This document shows, piece after piece, positions 46,735 through 55,023 of a stretch of DNA of 64,000 nucleotides. Source of the DNA: JAHEEL01 sp963715255 (lineage in GTDB: Bacteria; Actinomycetota; Acidimicrobiia; Spongiisociales; UBA5794); assembly GCA_963715255.1 (NCBI GenBank), contig CAVQRN010000002.1, forward strand, positions 248,001 to 312,000, read 5' to 3'. The first letter of the stretch is position 1; each line of letters begins with the position of its first letter. The notes beneath the pieces are model-generated. The model did not search any database. It had not been told where the DNA came from and saw only the letters and a program-made list of their open reading frames with translations. Made by a program: the position numbers and the translations under genes.

Positions 46735-48458
46735 CGAGGACCTCCACCGGCCGGTGCAGCGATCGAACCATGATCGATGACGACGACACGGTCGGCGAGA
46801 TCCACCAGTACTCGTTGATGGGCCACCGTCAGTACCGTACGACCCGCCACGACGCGGTCGAACGATCGTGCGATGCGAAGTTGCGTCTCGCTGTCGATAC
46901 CGCTCGTCGGCTCGTCGAGAAGAAGCAGATCGGGTTCTCTCAGAATGGCCCTGGCGAGGGTCACCATGCGCCGTTGACCGTTGCTCAAACCAGTTCCACG
47001 CTCGCCGATGGTCTCGTCGATCCTCGGGATCAAGTCAAGCGCACCGACCAGCTCCAACACGCCTGCAACGCGGTCTCGATCTGCATCGGGACTACCGAGC
47101 CGCACGTTGTCAAACACCGTTCCTGCGATCAGAAACGGGTCCTGTCCGACCCAGCCGATTCTCGAACGCCATGCCTTCAGGTCGAGCCGGTCGATCGGGA
47201 TCCCATCAACGGCGAGCGACCCCGTGGTTGGTGCACCGAAACCGAGGATCAGCCGGATGAGCGTCGACTTTCCAGCCCCGGAAGATCCGATCACCGCGAG
47301 ATGTTCACCCCGTTCGATACGGAGATCGACACCGTCGAGGACGGTCGCTGTCCTTTCCGTATTCCACGTCGGGTACTGGTAGGTCACGGAAGCGAACTCG
47401 ACGAACGACGTGCCGGGGGATGAAGCGGGTCGAATCGTGGCTCGACCTCCCATCGGAGGCGACGCCTCGAGCACATCGAACACGGACCGGGCTGCCTCCA
47501 TGCCGTTCATGGCCGCGTGGAACTCTGATCCGGCCTTTCGGAGTGGTGCATATACCTCCGGAGCAAGTATCAGAATTGCGAGGGCCGGCTCGAAATCCAG
47601 ACTCCCGCTAACAACGCGGAGCCCCACTGCGACGGCGACAACTGCTGTGGAGATCGTCGCTACGAGTTCGAGCACGAACGCGGAGAGGAAAGCGATTCGC
47701 AGCGTCGCCATCGTCTGCTTCCGGTACTCGTTCGAGAGCCTCCGTACTCGATCGAGTCGCCCCTCCCCCGCTCCGTACACCTCGAGTGTCAGCAGCCCAC
47801 GCAGGGTCTCGACCAGGCCATCCCCGAGCATGCGGATGGTCCTCCACCGTGACTGCGTCGCCTGGTCGGCGTAGTTGCCAATGAGCACCATGAATACGGG
47901 GATGAGCGGAACCGTGATAGCAATGATCACGGCCGTGAGCGGATCGACCGACACGATCCATACGATCGCGAGCAACGGAATGAGGGCACCAAGGACGAGC
48001 TGTGGGAGGTAGCGCGAGAAGTAGGCGTCGAGGGCGTCGATCCCGGTCGTCGCCGTCACGGCAAGGTCGCCACTCCCGGACGGTCGTCCTTGCGACGTCT
48101 GAACAAGAACGGCCCGCATGAGCCGATCGCGCATCACACGTTTCACGTCGGCCGCCGCCCGGTGCGCCGCCACGGAGCGTCCCCATTCGAGAACGCCCCG
48201 TGCGAGATAGATGAACCCGAGAGCGACAAGCCCACCGATCAGGTCGCTCGGAGCGACTCCATCGAGAAAGATCCTGTTGACGGTTCCGGCAAGGACCGCC
48301 GCTCCTGCGATCACGGCGATCGCGGAGGTAAGCCCGAGGACAACCGTCACTCCCAGGTACCAACGCACCCCTTCGGTTATCCCGAAGAGGCGCCGGTCGA
48401 TCGGTCTTGTGCGATCCGTTACTGCCGTCGCCTTCTCAGTGCGTGGATGCCGGGACAT
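46731..48458 (-). CDS. cydD: Heterodimeric ABC exporter subunit CydD
   Basis: 575 residues from the ATG at 48458, overlapping the end of cydB by 22 bp. Six membrane helices with the CydD block STGIDALDAYFSRYLPQ-like (TTGIDALDAYFSRYLPQLVL). ATPase domain: Walker A GSSGAGKSTLIRLIL, signature LSNGQRRMVTLARAIL (Asn for the usual Gly in LSGGQ), Walker B LLLLDEPTSGID. It acts with CydC in the membrane. Confidence 0.92.
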   Translation of the reverse strand: MSRHPRTEKATAVTDRTRPIDRRLFGITEGVRWYLGVTVVLGLTSAIAVIAGAAVLAGTVNRIFLDGVAPSDLIGGLVALGFIYLARGVLEWGRSVAAHRAAADVKRVMRDRLMRAVLVQTSQGRPSGSGDLAVTATTGIDALDAYFSRYLPQLVLGALIPLLAIVWIVSVDPLTAVIIAITVPLIPVFMVLIGNYADQATQSRWRTIRMLGDGLVETLRGLLTLEVYGAGEGRLDRVRRLSNEYRKQTMATLRIAFLSAFVLELVATISTAVVAVAVGLRVVSGSLDFEPALAILILAPEVYAPLRKAGSEFHAAMNGMEAARSVFDVLEASPPMGGRATIRPASSPGTSFVEFASVTYQYPTWNTERTATVLDGVDLRIERGEHLAVIGSSGAGKSTLIRLILGFGAPTTGSLAVDGIPIDRLDLKAWRSRIGWVGQDPFLIAGTVFDNVRLGSPDADRDRVAGVLELVGALDLIPRIDETIGERGTGLSNGQRRMVTLARAILREPDLLLLDEPTSGIDSETQLRIARSFDRVVAGRTVLTVAHQRVLVDLADRVVVIDHGSIAAPAGGGPR

Positions 48459-49464
48459 CCTCACGACCGACGCGCTTGCGGAACACCCAGTAGGACCATG
48501 TCTGATAGCCAAGCACGATCGGAACGAATATGAGCGCCACGACCGTCATGATCCGCAGGGTCATCGTCGTCGACGATGCGTTGAACACGGTCAAGCTGTA
48601 TGCCGGATCGATCGTCGACGTCATCACGTTCGGATACATCCCGATGAAGATCGCAGCGACCACGGTGACGATCGTCAGGCCCGTAGCCACGAACGCCCAT
48701 CCGACCATCTTCGAGCGGACAAGCCAGATCACAATCCCAAGCAGGGCGACTGCTGCGATCGGAAGGAGACCGGGTATGACGCCGCTCTCGGCCTGAAGGT
48801 ACGACCAGATCATCGCGACGGCCATCACACCCGTTGCGGCGATCGACAGCGGCTTCGTCGCCGCGGACGCCCGGTCGCGAACATCACCCTCCGCCTTCAT
48901 CGAGAGGAACAACGCCCCATGAAGGGTGAACAACACGAGCGAGGTGACGCCCATGAGAAGTGAGTACGGATTGAGCAAGGCCCAGAAGCCTCCAACGTAC
49001 TCGCCGGCGGCATCGATCTCGAGGCCCCGAACGAGGTTCCCAAACGCAACACCGAAGAGCAGCGCAGGCACGGCGCTTCCAAAGAAGATTGCTCCGTCCC
49101 ACATGGTCCGCCATTCGGACGTCGGGTGCTTACTTCGATACTCGAACGCGACCCCTCTCACGATGAGGGCGATGAGCACCAGGAACAACGCGAGGTAGAA
49201 GCCCGAGAACATCGTGGCATACCACTCGGGGAAGGCGGCGAACATTGCCCCTCCGGCCGTGAGCAGCCACACCTCGTTCCCATCCCACGTCGGCCCGATA
49301 GTGTTGATCATGACCCGCCGGTCCGTGTCATCCTTGCCGATGACCGGCAGCAGGATGCCGACGCCGAAGTCGAATCCTTCGAGGAAGAAGAATCCGATCC
49401 AGAGCACGGCGATGAGGACGAACCAGAGGGTTTCCAGGTTCAATATTCCCTGATCCATAGTCAT
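48436..49464 (-). CDS. cydB: Cytochrome bd ubiquinol/menaquinol oxidase subunit II
   Basis: 342 residues, eight to nine membrane helices. WIGFFFLEGFDFGVGILLPV and TIGPTWDGNEVWLLTAGGAM are the subunit II signatures; DGNEVWL carries the conserved acidic residue near the haem b595/d proton path. It pairs with CydA to reduce O2 to water at low oxygen. It begins 5 bp after the cydA stop. Confidence 0.96.
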   Translation of the reverse strand: MTMDQGILNLETLWFVLIAVLWIGFFFLEGFDFGVGILLPVIGKDDTDRRVMINTIGPTWDGNEVWLLTAGGAMFAAFPEWYATMFSGFYLALFLVLIALIVRGVAFEYRSKHPTSEWRTMWDGAIFFGSAVPALLFGVAFGNLVRGLEIDAAGEYVGGFWALLNPYSLLMGVTSLVLFTLHGALFLSMKAEGDVRDRASAATKPLSIAATGVMAVAMIWSYLQAESGVIPGLLPIAAVALLGIVIWLVRSKMVGWAFVATGLTIVTVVAAIFIGMYPNVMTSTIDPAYSLTVFNASSTTMTLRIMTVVALIFVPIVLGYQTWSYWVFRKRVGREDVPASTH

Positions 49465-49469
49465 CCTCC

Positions 49470-50858
49470 TCAGTACACCATCGACGCAGCAACGTCTTCG
49501 TTGTCGTTCTCTTCACCGGGTCCGGCCTTCGCGAACTTGACGAACAAGTACACCGCCGGGATGGCAAGAAGGCCGTAGAGCACGCTGTAGCCGACAAGAG
49601 AGATCCAGACCCATCCCGCAGGAACGGTCGGAGAGTTGGATCCCTCGGTCAGAAGCACCTCATACACGACCCACGGCTGTCGACCCATCTCGGTGAAGAT
49701 CCACCCGGTCGCGTTCCCGATGAACGCAGCGGCGACACCAACCCAGAGAGCCAACTTCAAGAACCACCAATGCTCCCCGAGCCTCCCCCTCGAGTGGAAC
49801 CACACGCCGATCGCACCGAGAAGGATCAGCAGCGACCCGGCGCCGACCATGATCCGGAATCCCCAGTAGGTGACGAACAAGTTGGGGATGTAGTCACCGG
49901 GGCCATGCTTCTCGACCATCTCCGCTTGAAGGGTGTTGATGCCCTTCACCTCGCAGTCGAGGTTGTTGCAGGCCAGCAAACTCAACCCTCTCGGGATGGC
50001 CACGTTGATCGCGTTGCGGCTGTTCTCCTTGTCCCCGACTGCGAACAGCGAAAACGACGCCGGTTGCTCATCGTCCCAAAGCGCTTCGGCGGCGGCCATC
50101 TTCATTGGCTGCACTTCGACCATGACCTGTCCCATCCAGTGGCCGGTGAGCGCGACACCGAGCGATCCGACGAGGAGAGCCACGCTGGCGAATGCCGCCG
50201 ACTTGCGCATGATCTCCATGTGTTGCTGCCGCATCAGGTGCCACGCCGATACGCCAAGGATCAACGCCCCGGCTGTGGCGAAGCCGACGAAGATCGTGTG
50301 GGGGAAGTGCGCCCAGAGCACTTTGCTGGTGATGATCTCCAGGAAGTTGGTCATCTCGGCCCGACCCGTCACTGGATTCAGCACATACCCGATCGGGTAC
50401 TGCATCCAGGAGCCCGCAACCAGGATCCAGAACGACGATGCCAGGGTCCCGAACGCCACCATCCAGATGGTGAAGACGTGGACCTTCGGGCTGAGCTTCT
50501 TCCATCCGAAGATCCAGAGACCGAGGAAGGTCGATTCGATGAAGAACGCCAGCAGCGCCTCGATAGCGAGCGGTGCTCCGAAGATGTCACCAACGAATCG
50601 TGAGTAGGTGGACCAGTTCATCCCGAACTGGAATTCCTGGACGATCCCGGTGACGACGCCGATGGCAAAGTTGATCAACATCAACTTGCCCCAGAACTTC
50701 GCCATGCGTAGGTACACGGGGTCCTTCGTCCGAACCCACGAGGTCTCCATGATGGCGACCATCCAGGTGATGCCGAGGGTGATCGGTACGAACAACCAGT
50801 GGTACACCGTTGTGATACCGAACTGCCACCGCGCCAACAACAGCGCCAGGTCCTCCAC
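49470..50858 (-). CDS. cydA: Cytochrome bd oxidase subunit I
   Basis: 462 residues from a GTG start. VYHWLFVPITLGITWMVAIM holds the haem b595 His (about residue 20). GWVVAEMGRQPW-like motif appears as WIFTEMGRQPWVVYEVLLTE, and LWAHFPHTIFVGFATAGALI carries the haem b558 His; the second b558 ligand, Met, should lie in the TEMGRQPW-preceding helix. The quinol-binding loop after residue 220 (MKMAAAEALWDDEQPASFSL) is of the short type. First gene of cydABDC; expression is usually raised at low oxygen. Confidence 0.95.
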   Translation of the reverse strand: MEDLALLLARWQFGITTVYHWLFVPITLGITWMVAIMETSWVRTKDPVYLRMAKFWGKLMLINFAIGVVTGIVQEFQFGMNWSTYSRFVGDIFGAPLAIEALLAFFIESTFLGLWIFGWKKLSPKVHVFTIWMVAFGTLASSFWILVAGSWMQYPIGYVLNPVTGRAEMTNFLEIITSKVLWAHFPHTIFVGFATAGALILGVSAWHLMRQQHMEIMRKSAAFASVALLVGSLGVALTGHWMGQVMVEVQPMKMAAAEALWDDEQPASFSLFAVGDKENSRNAINVAIPRGLSLLACNNLDCEVKGINTLQAEMVEKHGPGDYIPNLFVTYWGFRIMVGAGSLLILLGAIGVWFHSRGRLGEHWWFLKLALWVGVAAAFIGNATGWIFTEMGRQPWVVYEVLLTEGSNSPTVPAGWVWISLVGYSVLYGLLAIPAVYLFVKFAKAGPGEENDNEDVAASMVY

Positions 50859-50954
50859 GGGCCCTCCCCTCGATCGAGTCTGCTTCCGGTCGAGTCTGCA
50901 ATCGCCGCCGGGATCCTTGTAGGGCCGTAGGACCAGAAGAACCGCTCAGGGAAG

Positions 50955-51067
50955 AGGCAGCCGACAGCAGACAGCAGGAAGGAGGCAACAGGCAACAGGC
51001 AACGGGCAACAGGCAACGGGGAGCGATGGCCTACGCCGACTATCGGAGGTCCGCTGTCGACTACTCC
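50955..51067. repeat. Opposed short-repeat cluster upstream of cydA
   Basis: Left: CAGCCGACAGCAGACAGCAG then GGCAACAGGCAACAGGCAAC and two more units (to about 51020). Right: GGTCCGCTGTCGACTACTCC (about 51049-51068), complementary in part. The TAG stop of the 99-residue gene lies in the right arm. Confidence 0.7.
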
Positions 51068-51360
51068 GGCGCCGGACGGTACCGGCCCTTGACTCGAACG
51101 AGGTAGAGCACGCCGATACCGCCGATCACTACGACCGTCAGGGTGACGAGGAGGGGGAAGACATACCGGACGGTCCACGGCTGCGAGTCGTCGATCGCGT
51201 CGGGCGGCTGGACCTCAACGGCTGCGCCGCTCTGCGCCAAGATCAGAACCGCTTCGGCATCGTCGCTCGCGTCGGATCCTGAGGCCGCGGCAACGCCTGG
51301 GATGGCCAGAATCAAGACGACGAGGGCCGTTGCGATCAGTGATTGAAGTCGTCGGTGCAT
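51061..51360 (-). CDS. Small secreted/membrane protein of unknown function
   Basis: 99 residues. A signal peptide (LIATALVVLILAIPGVAAAS), a short outside stretch, then one membrane segment (YVFPLLVTLTVVVIGGIGVL) and a basic cytoplasmic tail (YLVRVKGRYRPAPE). No domain is recognised. It lies directly upstream of the cyd operon on the same strand and may be linked to the oxidase, but only position suggests this. Confidence 0.65.
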   Translation of the reverse strand: MHRRLQSLIATALVVLILAIPGVAAASGSDASDDAEAVLILAQSGAAVEVQPPDAIDDSQPWTVRYVFPLLVTLTVVVIGGIGVLYLVRVKGRYRPAPE

Positions 51361-51388
51361 CTGCCGAGGATAGACGACAGCTCGAGCG

Positions 51389-51420
51389 CGATGAAGCGCC
51401 CTCTCAGGGGCGCTTCATCG
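51389..51420 (-). terminator. Terminator hairpin after the sigma-factor operon
   Basis: CGATGAAGCGCCC pairs perfectly with GGGCGCTTCATCG (13 bp) around a six-base loop, 14 bases past the stop of the last gene of the sigma operon on the minus strand. No T-run. Confidence 0.75.
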
Positions 51421-51433
51421 ATGGTCTTGGCGG

Positions 51434-51634
51434 TCAGGCTTCGTTGTTGACGATGCGCCCGCGGAGGCGGGGGTACCTGACGGGTGCATGGGCGAAGCAG
51501 AACTCGCGGCGGTTGTACCGGGAGAGCTTCGTTTCACAGCCGGTGTCGGCGCACATGCGCTCCGCGGAATACGTCTTCGGAGCGCGAGACCCACCGTCGA
51601 GGCGTCGGCCTCTCATGACGTTGTCGTTCATCAT
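51434..51634 (-). CDS. Small Cys-rich protein downstream of the anti-sigma factor
   Basis: 66 residues from the ATG at 51634, with GGAGGG five bases upstream. MRGRRLDGGSRAPKTYSAER is followed by CADTGCETKLSRYNRREFCF, then AHAPVRYPRLRG. Three Cys and a His (C-x4-C...C-x2-H) suggest a small zinc site or thiol switch. It lies 28 bp after the anti-sigma gene and before the terminator, so it belongs to the thiol-stress operon. The function is unknown. Confidence 0.7.
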   Translation of the reverse strand: MMNDNVMRGRRLDGGSRAPKTYSAERMCADTGCETKLSRYNRREFCFAHAPVRYPRLRGRIVNNEA

Positions 51635-51662
51635 CGATTCCCTCCAGTCGAGCCAGAAGGAA

Positions 51663-51911
51663 TCAGATCCCCGGCTCGTCTCTTTGTCGTTCCTCTTGTA
51701 ACAACGCTCTGAGGGTGTCAAAAAGTTCCGGTGGAGGATCGGATCGTCCACGATCGCGGATGACGCCTTTGAGTTTTTCCTCGAACTGGAAGGCGTCCAT
51801 GCAAGGAGGACAGCGGCGCAGGTGCACGCGGACGCGGGACTTCCTGAAGAACGAGATCTCCTCGTCCAGGTACTGATACACATACTCGATGGCGTGTTCG
51901 CAACCGCTCAT
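51663..51911 (-). CDS. Zinc-containing anti-sigma factor, RsrA/RshA-like
   Basis: 82 residues. MSGCEHAIEYVYQYLDEE followed by HLRRCPPC gives the ZAS pattern (Cys, then H-x3-C-x2-C) that binds zinc and forms a disulfide on thiol oxidation, releasing the sigma factor. It overlaps the sigma gene by 4 bp (ATGA), as in sigR-rsrA and sigH-rshA. The partner is the sigma factor directly upstream. Confidence 0.92.
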   Translation of the reverse strand: MSGCEHAIEYVYQYLDEEISFFRKSRVRVHLRRCPPCMDAFQFEEKLKGVIRDRGRSDPPPELFDTLRALLQEERQRDEPGI

Positions 51912-52471
51912 GATTGGTTCCCTGTGATGCCGTGCTCCTGTGCTACGTCCCACAACTTCTTCTGGAGGGCATTTCTTCCCCGATGGAGACGAGACATAAC
52001 GGTGCCAATCGGAACGTCGAGTATCTCCGCGATCTCCTTGTACGAGAATCCGTCGACGTCGGCGAGCAGCACCGGCATCCGGAACGTCTCGGGAAGGGAC
52101 TCGAGCGCCTCGATAACGTCGGTATCGACGAACGCATCAAGCATGTCTGCCTCGGCGCTCGGTGACGCTCCTGATGCTTCACCAAGACGTTTGTAGAGGT
52201 AGAGATCCTGGAGTTCCCCGAGTTCCACTTCGGAGGGGCGCCGCTGCGCCTTGCGGTACTTGTTGATGTAGGTATTCGTGAGGATCCGGTAGAGCCAGGC
52301 CTTCAGATTCGTACCCTCGGTGTACGAGTCATAGGCTCGGTACGCCTTGAGGAACGTCTCCTGCACCACATCCTCAGCGTCGGTCGGATTTCGCGTCATG
52401 CGCAACGCTGCCGAGTACAGCTGTGGTGCGTACTGCATAGCGTCGCGCTCGAAGTTCGCCTGGTCCGCCAC
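51908..52471 (-). CDS. ECF sigma factor of the SigR/SigH (thiol-oxidative stress) group
   Basis: 187 residues from a GTG with GAGGGAG four bases upstream. Region 2: ALRMTRNPTDAEDVVQETFL and AWLYRILTNTYINKYRKAQR. Region 4: ALESLPETFRMPVLLADVDG and SYKEIAEILDVPIGTVMSRL. It recognises GGGAAT/GTT promoters controlling thioredoxins, proteases and low-molecular-weight-thiol genes. Such a promoter stands in front of this gene (52514-52540), so it autoregulates. Operon: sigma, anti-sigma, small Cys-rich protein, terminator. Confidence 0.94.
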   Translation of the reverse strand: MADQANFERDAMQYAPQLYSAALRMTRNPTDAEDVVQETFLKAYRAYDSYTEGTNLKAWLYRILTNTYINKYRKAQRRPSEVELGELQDLYLYKRLGEASGASPSAEADMLDAFVDTDVIEALESLPETFRMPVLLADVDGFSYKEIAEILDVPIGTVMSRLHRGRNALQKKLWDVAQEHGITGNQS

Positions 52472-52513
52472 GGGTCTCCCTCGTCGTGCTCTGCCATCCT
52501 ATGCAGGTGCCGC

Positions 52514-52540
52514 AACGAGCGGAGGTTCGCTACCATTCCC
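52514..52540 (-). promoter_or_regulatory. SigR/SigH-type autoregulatory promoter
   Basis: On the minus strand GGGAAT (52540-52535) and GTT (52516-52514) are separated by exactly 18 bases, the consensus of SigR/SigH promoters. The GTT lies about 43 bases before the GTG of the sigma gene. The promoter abuts the divergent tRNA-Thr gene. Confidence 0.75.
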
Positions 52541-52548
52541 GCTCCCCC

Positions 52549-52622
52549 GCCGGGGTAGCTCAGTCCGGCAGAGCAACGCACTCGTAATGCGTAGGTCATG
52601 GGTTCGAATCCCATCTCCGGCT
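52549..52622 (+). tRNA. tRNA-Thr(CGT)
   Basis: Complete cloverleaf: acceptor GCCGGGG/CTCCGGC, D arm TAGCTCAGTCCGGCAGAGC, anticodon stem ACGCA/TGCGT with loop CTCGTAA (anticodon CGT), T arm GGGTTCGAATCCC. No encoded CCA. It begins only 9 bases from the sigma-factor promoter on the opposite strand. Confidence 0.96.
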
Positions 52623-52724
52623 CGATCCGATCGCTACGCGATCGAACGCTGTCGGTTGTCAGTACCAAGTCTTGGAGGCTTCTGTTCGTAGCCGGTGACC
52701 GGCGGGTCGTAGCTCGCAGATCTC

Positions 52725-53885
52725 TCAGCCAACGATGGCTGTGGCTACAGCCAGGCCGATTGCTCGGTGACCTTCGGGGTTCGGGTGTGGCCAGCCGGCC
52801 CACATCTGTGTCGAGACGGGCACGTCATCGATGTCTACCCACGTTACGTTGCGGTCGAGACCTGCCTGGATGGCGGCGTGCAACTCTCCGAGGGCGTAGC
52901 CCATCTCGTCGGCGCACTCCGATCCGATAGGGGACCATCCGGGCGCGATCAGTGAGCCGGCGATCGCGAAGTAGCCCGTCCAGAACACGGAGGCGTTCGT
53001 TCGAGTCTCAATCGCTTCAATGACATCCGACGTTCGGGCCGTGATTTCGTCACGCCGCGCCTCGAGATCCCATCGCTCGGTCACCGCTTCCTCACACACG
53101 AGTTTGTCACCCGAGTCGGTCAGTGAGAACGCGGTGTCCTTCGTTAGCTCCTTCACGACGTCGACCCAGTTCGTCGAGTTGATCCCCGCCGTCACAACCA
53201 CAACATTCCATGTTGTCGCGTCCGTGTGCCGGACAATGTCGTCGACCTGGCTGGGATGCCGGTCCGAACAGGAGTCGAATCCGCCGTTGAGCACCGAGCT
53301 CACCCCCGCGCCGGGGAAGGCAACGTTTGCGTATCCCGGTGCCCACGCAGCCGGAAGGACGGCAGCAACGGCGTCCCGCACGGTGCTGCCATAGGAGTAG
53401 TCGACATCACGGCAGGTTGCGCTCCCGGAGAACCACCGGCGCGTGTAGCCGGAAGCGATCGAGTCACCGGCGACGACGATCTTCGGGGCAGAAGGCGTGA
53501 GACCCGACCAGACCGTGTACCAGTCGGACTCCCAACCGTGGAGATCCACGGCACGCAGCTCGAGGGTGTAACCAGTGTTGGGCAGGATTGAGGTGTAGGA
53601 CACGGTTGGACGCTCGGGCGCGGTCGTGAAGACCTCGCCGGGCGTGGCTTGATTCCAGCGGTAGTCGTAGCGCAGTATGCCGTCGTTGTCATCAGCCGCT
53701 ATGCGAAGGTCCGCTGCGAGGAGGTCATTGTGGGCCTGAGGCTCGAGAAGTTCCGCCGACGCGATGACCGGTCGCGTATCACCATCGGGCAGCTGCTCCG
53801 GCGGCGGCGCCAATGCCGAGACCGGAATGGCCAGGGCCATCAGTAGACCAAGAACGGTACCCAGTAATACGGCGCGTCGCGACAT
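52725..53885 (-). CDS. Secreted SGNH/GDSL hydrolase with fibronectin-like N-terminal domain
   Basis: 386 residues. Signal peptide (VLLGTVLGLLMALAIPVSAL). Residues about 40-135 form a beta-sandwich (YDYRWNQATPGEVF; NTGYTLELRAVDLHGWESDW). The SGNH esterase follows: IVVAGDSIASGY (Ser), ANVAFPGAGVSS (Gly), VVVTAGINSTNW (Asn) and WPHPNPEGHRAIG (Asp position taken by N-P-E; His present). The catalytic Asp is not in the usual DxxHP form, so the dyad may be Ser-His. Probably an outside esterase acting on wall polymers or lipids. Confidence 0.82.
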   Translation of the reverse strand: MSRRAVLLGTVLGLLMALAIPVSALAPPPEQLPDGDTRPVIASAELLEPQAHNDLLAADLRIAADDNDGILRYDYRWNQATPGEVFTTAPERPTVSYTSILPNTGYTLELRAVDLHGWESDWYTVWSGLTPSAPKIVVAGDSIASGYTRRWFSGSATCRDVDYSYGSTVRDAVAAVLPAAWAPGYANVAFPGAGVSSVLNGGFDSCSDRHPSQVDDIVRHTDATTWNVVVVTAGINSTNWVDVVKELTKDTAFSLTDSGDKLVCEEAVTERWDLEARRDEITARTSDVIEAIETRTNASVFWTGYFAIAGSLIAPGWSPIGSECADEMGYALGELHAAIQAGLDRNVTWVDIDDVPVSTQMWAGWPHPNPEGHRAIGLAVATAIVG

Positions 53886-54043
53886 CAGTACAAACCTAGC
53901 GATCGAGTGCAGTACTCATCTGACGCCACAGCCCCCCACATAGTTCCCGTACCGACTCTCGAAGTACCGAGAAGCGCAGCGGATGGGGCCGCGAGCTTCA
54001 TCACGGCGTGAATTGGCCCTATCCGCAGAGCCGCTGAGTGCTT

Positions 54044-54068
54044 GTTCATCCGGCTTCGCCGGATGAAC
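54044..54068 (-). terminator. Perfect hairpin after the lipoprotein gene
   Basis: GTTCATCCGGC and its complement form an 11-bp stem around a three-base TTC loop, one base past the lipoprotein stop on the minus strand. Confidence 0.75.
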
Positions 54069-54069
54069 G

Positions 54070-54768
54070 CTATGGCAGGTACTGCTCGAGGATCTCGGTG
54101 ACTTGTCCACCATTGACGAAGAGCCAGACGCCACACCAGTTCGACGGGCAGGCGATGTAGCCAGCCGGATCTACCGGCCAGTCAGCGAACGGAACATTCA
54201 GATAGCCGATCGATGCTGCATCGATCTCGAAGACCATCGCACCCGTCGCGATGGGGACCGTTCGAAGCGCCGGGTTGACGTTGCGAACGTAGTAATCGTT
54301 GTTGACCTCTTCCCCGTCCTTGGCACCCTCGGTGTATGCGATGTCTCCGAAGTAGAAGCAGGCCAGGTCGAAGTCGACCGATGCCGCCCCGATGCCACCG
54401 ACATTCCCAAACCAGACACCGTCCGGCAGCGGACCGGAACCCGGGGCGCACCCAGAGCCGCCTGCACCGCCACTCCCTGGGAGTGGCGTCAGCGGGTGGA
54501 ACTCGGGTGTGCCGACCACGTACGGCCCCCCGGAGGTCGTCGTTGTCGTCGGTTGTGTCGTCGTTGTGGTCGTCGCTGCAGTGGTCGTCGGGGCAACCGT
54601 CGTGGTCGCGGTGGCCTCCGTTGTGGTCGGGGGCACGGTGGTCACCACGGTTGACTCCGCGGCGACGCTTGTGGCGGACGCGGCGGATGCGGCGGCGTCC
54701 TGGGACTCGTCCGGCGAGCTACAACTCGCAGCGACAACAACGGCAAGGAAGACGGCGACCACTTTCAT
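54070..54768 (-). CDS. Thr-rich lipoprotein of unknown function
   Basis: 232 residues. Lipoprotein signal ending in VVAASC. Residues 25-90 are a Ser/Thr/Ala then poly-Thr linker (TTTTTTQPTTTTTSGG). The globular part (GVWFGNVGGIGAASVDFDLA, CFYFGDIAYTEGAKDG, NDYYVRNVNPALRTVP) has two Cys pairs and looks like a secreted beta-rich domain also seen in other actinobacterial lipoproteins. The function is unknown. It is divergent from the small gene that precedes the PfkB kinase. Confidence 0.75.
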   Translation of the reverse strand: MKVVAVFLAVVVAASCSSPDESQDAAASAASATSVAAESTVVTTVPPTTTEATATTTVAPTTTAATTTTTTQPTTTTTSGGPYVVGTPEFHPLTPLPGSGGAGGSGCAPGSGPLPDGVWFGNVGGIGAASVDFDLACFYFGDIAYTEGAKDGEEVNNDYYVRNVNPALRTVPIATGAMVFEIDAASIGYLNVPFADWPVDPAGYIACPSNWCGVWLFVNGGQVTEILEQYLP

Positions 54769-54867
54769 GACTCAATCCTACGAGCGAACCGGTTGCCGCG
54801 TCCAGCGTCGCGCGCCCCTGACCAACCGACAACGCCGGTCCCGAGTGCGGTTTCTAGACTCTGTGCG

Positions 54868-55023
54868 ATGAGGTACGAGAGACTTCCGGTTGGTTCCACG
54901 TTCGTCACGCATGCCGAGCGCTCCGTTGCCGGCGAAAGGCTGCCACCCGAATGGATTCACGGACGCTCACCGACCGGCTCGCCGCTCCTGGTTCGCTACG
55001 TACTCGCCGGGTCGGGGTCGTGA
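54868..55023 (+). CDS. Possible 51-residue protein coupled to the PfkB kinase
   Basis: MRYERLPVGSTFVTHAERS opens a short frame that ends GTGA-overlapped with the GTG start of the kinase. TAGACT lies eight bases before the ATG and could be a -10 box of a leaderless message. Basic and Pro-rich, no domain recognised. The overlap is the main support. Confidence 0.4.
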   Translation: MRYERLPVGSTFVTHAERSVAGERLPPEWIHGRSPTGSPLLVRYVLAGSGS

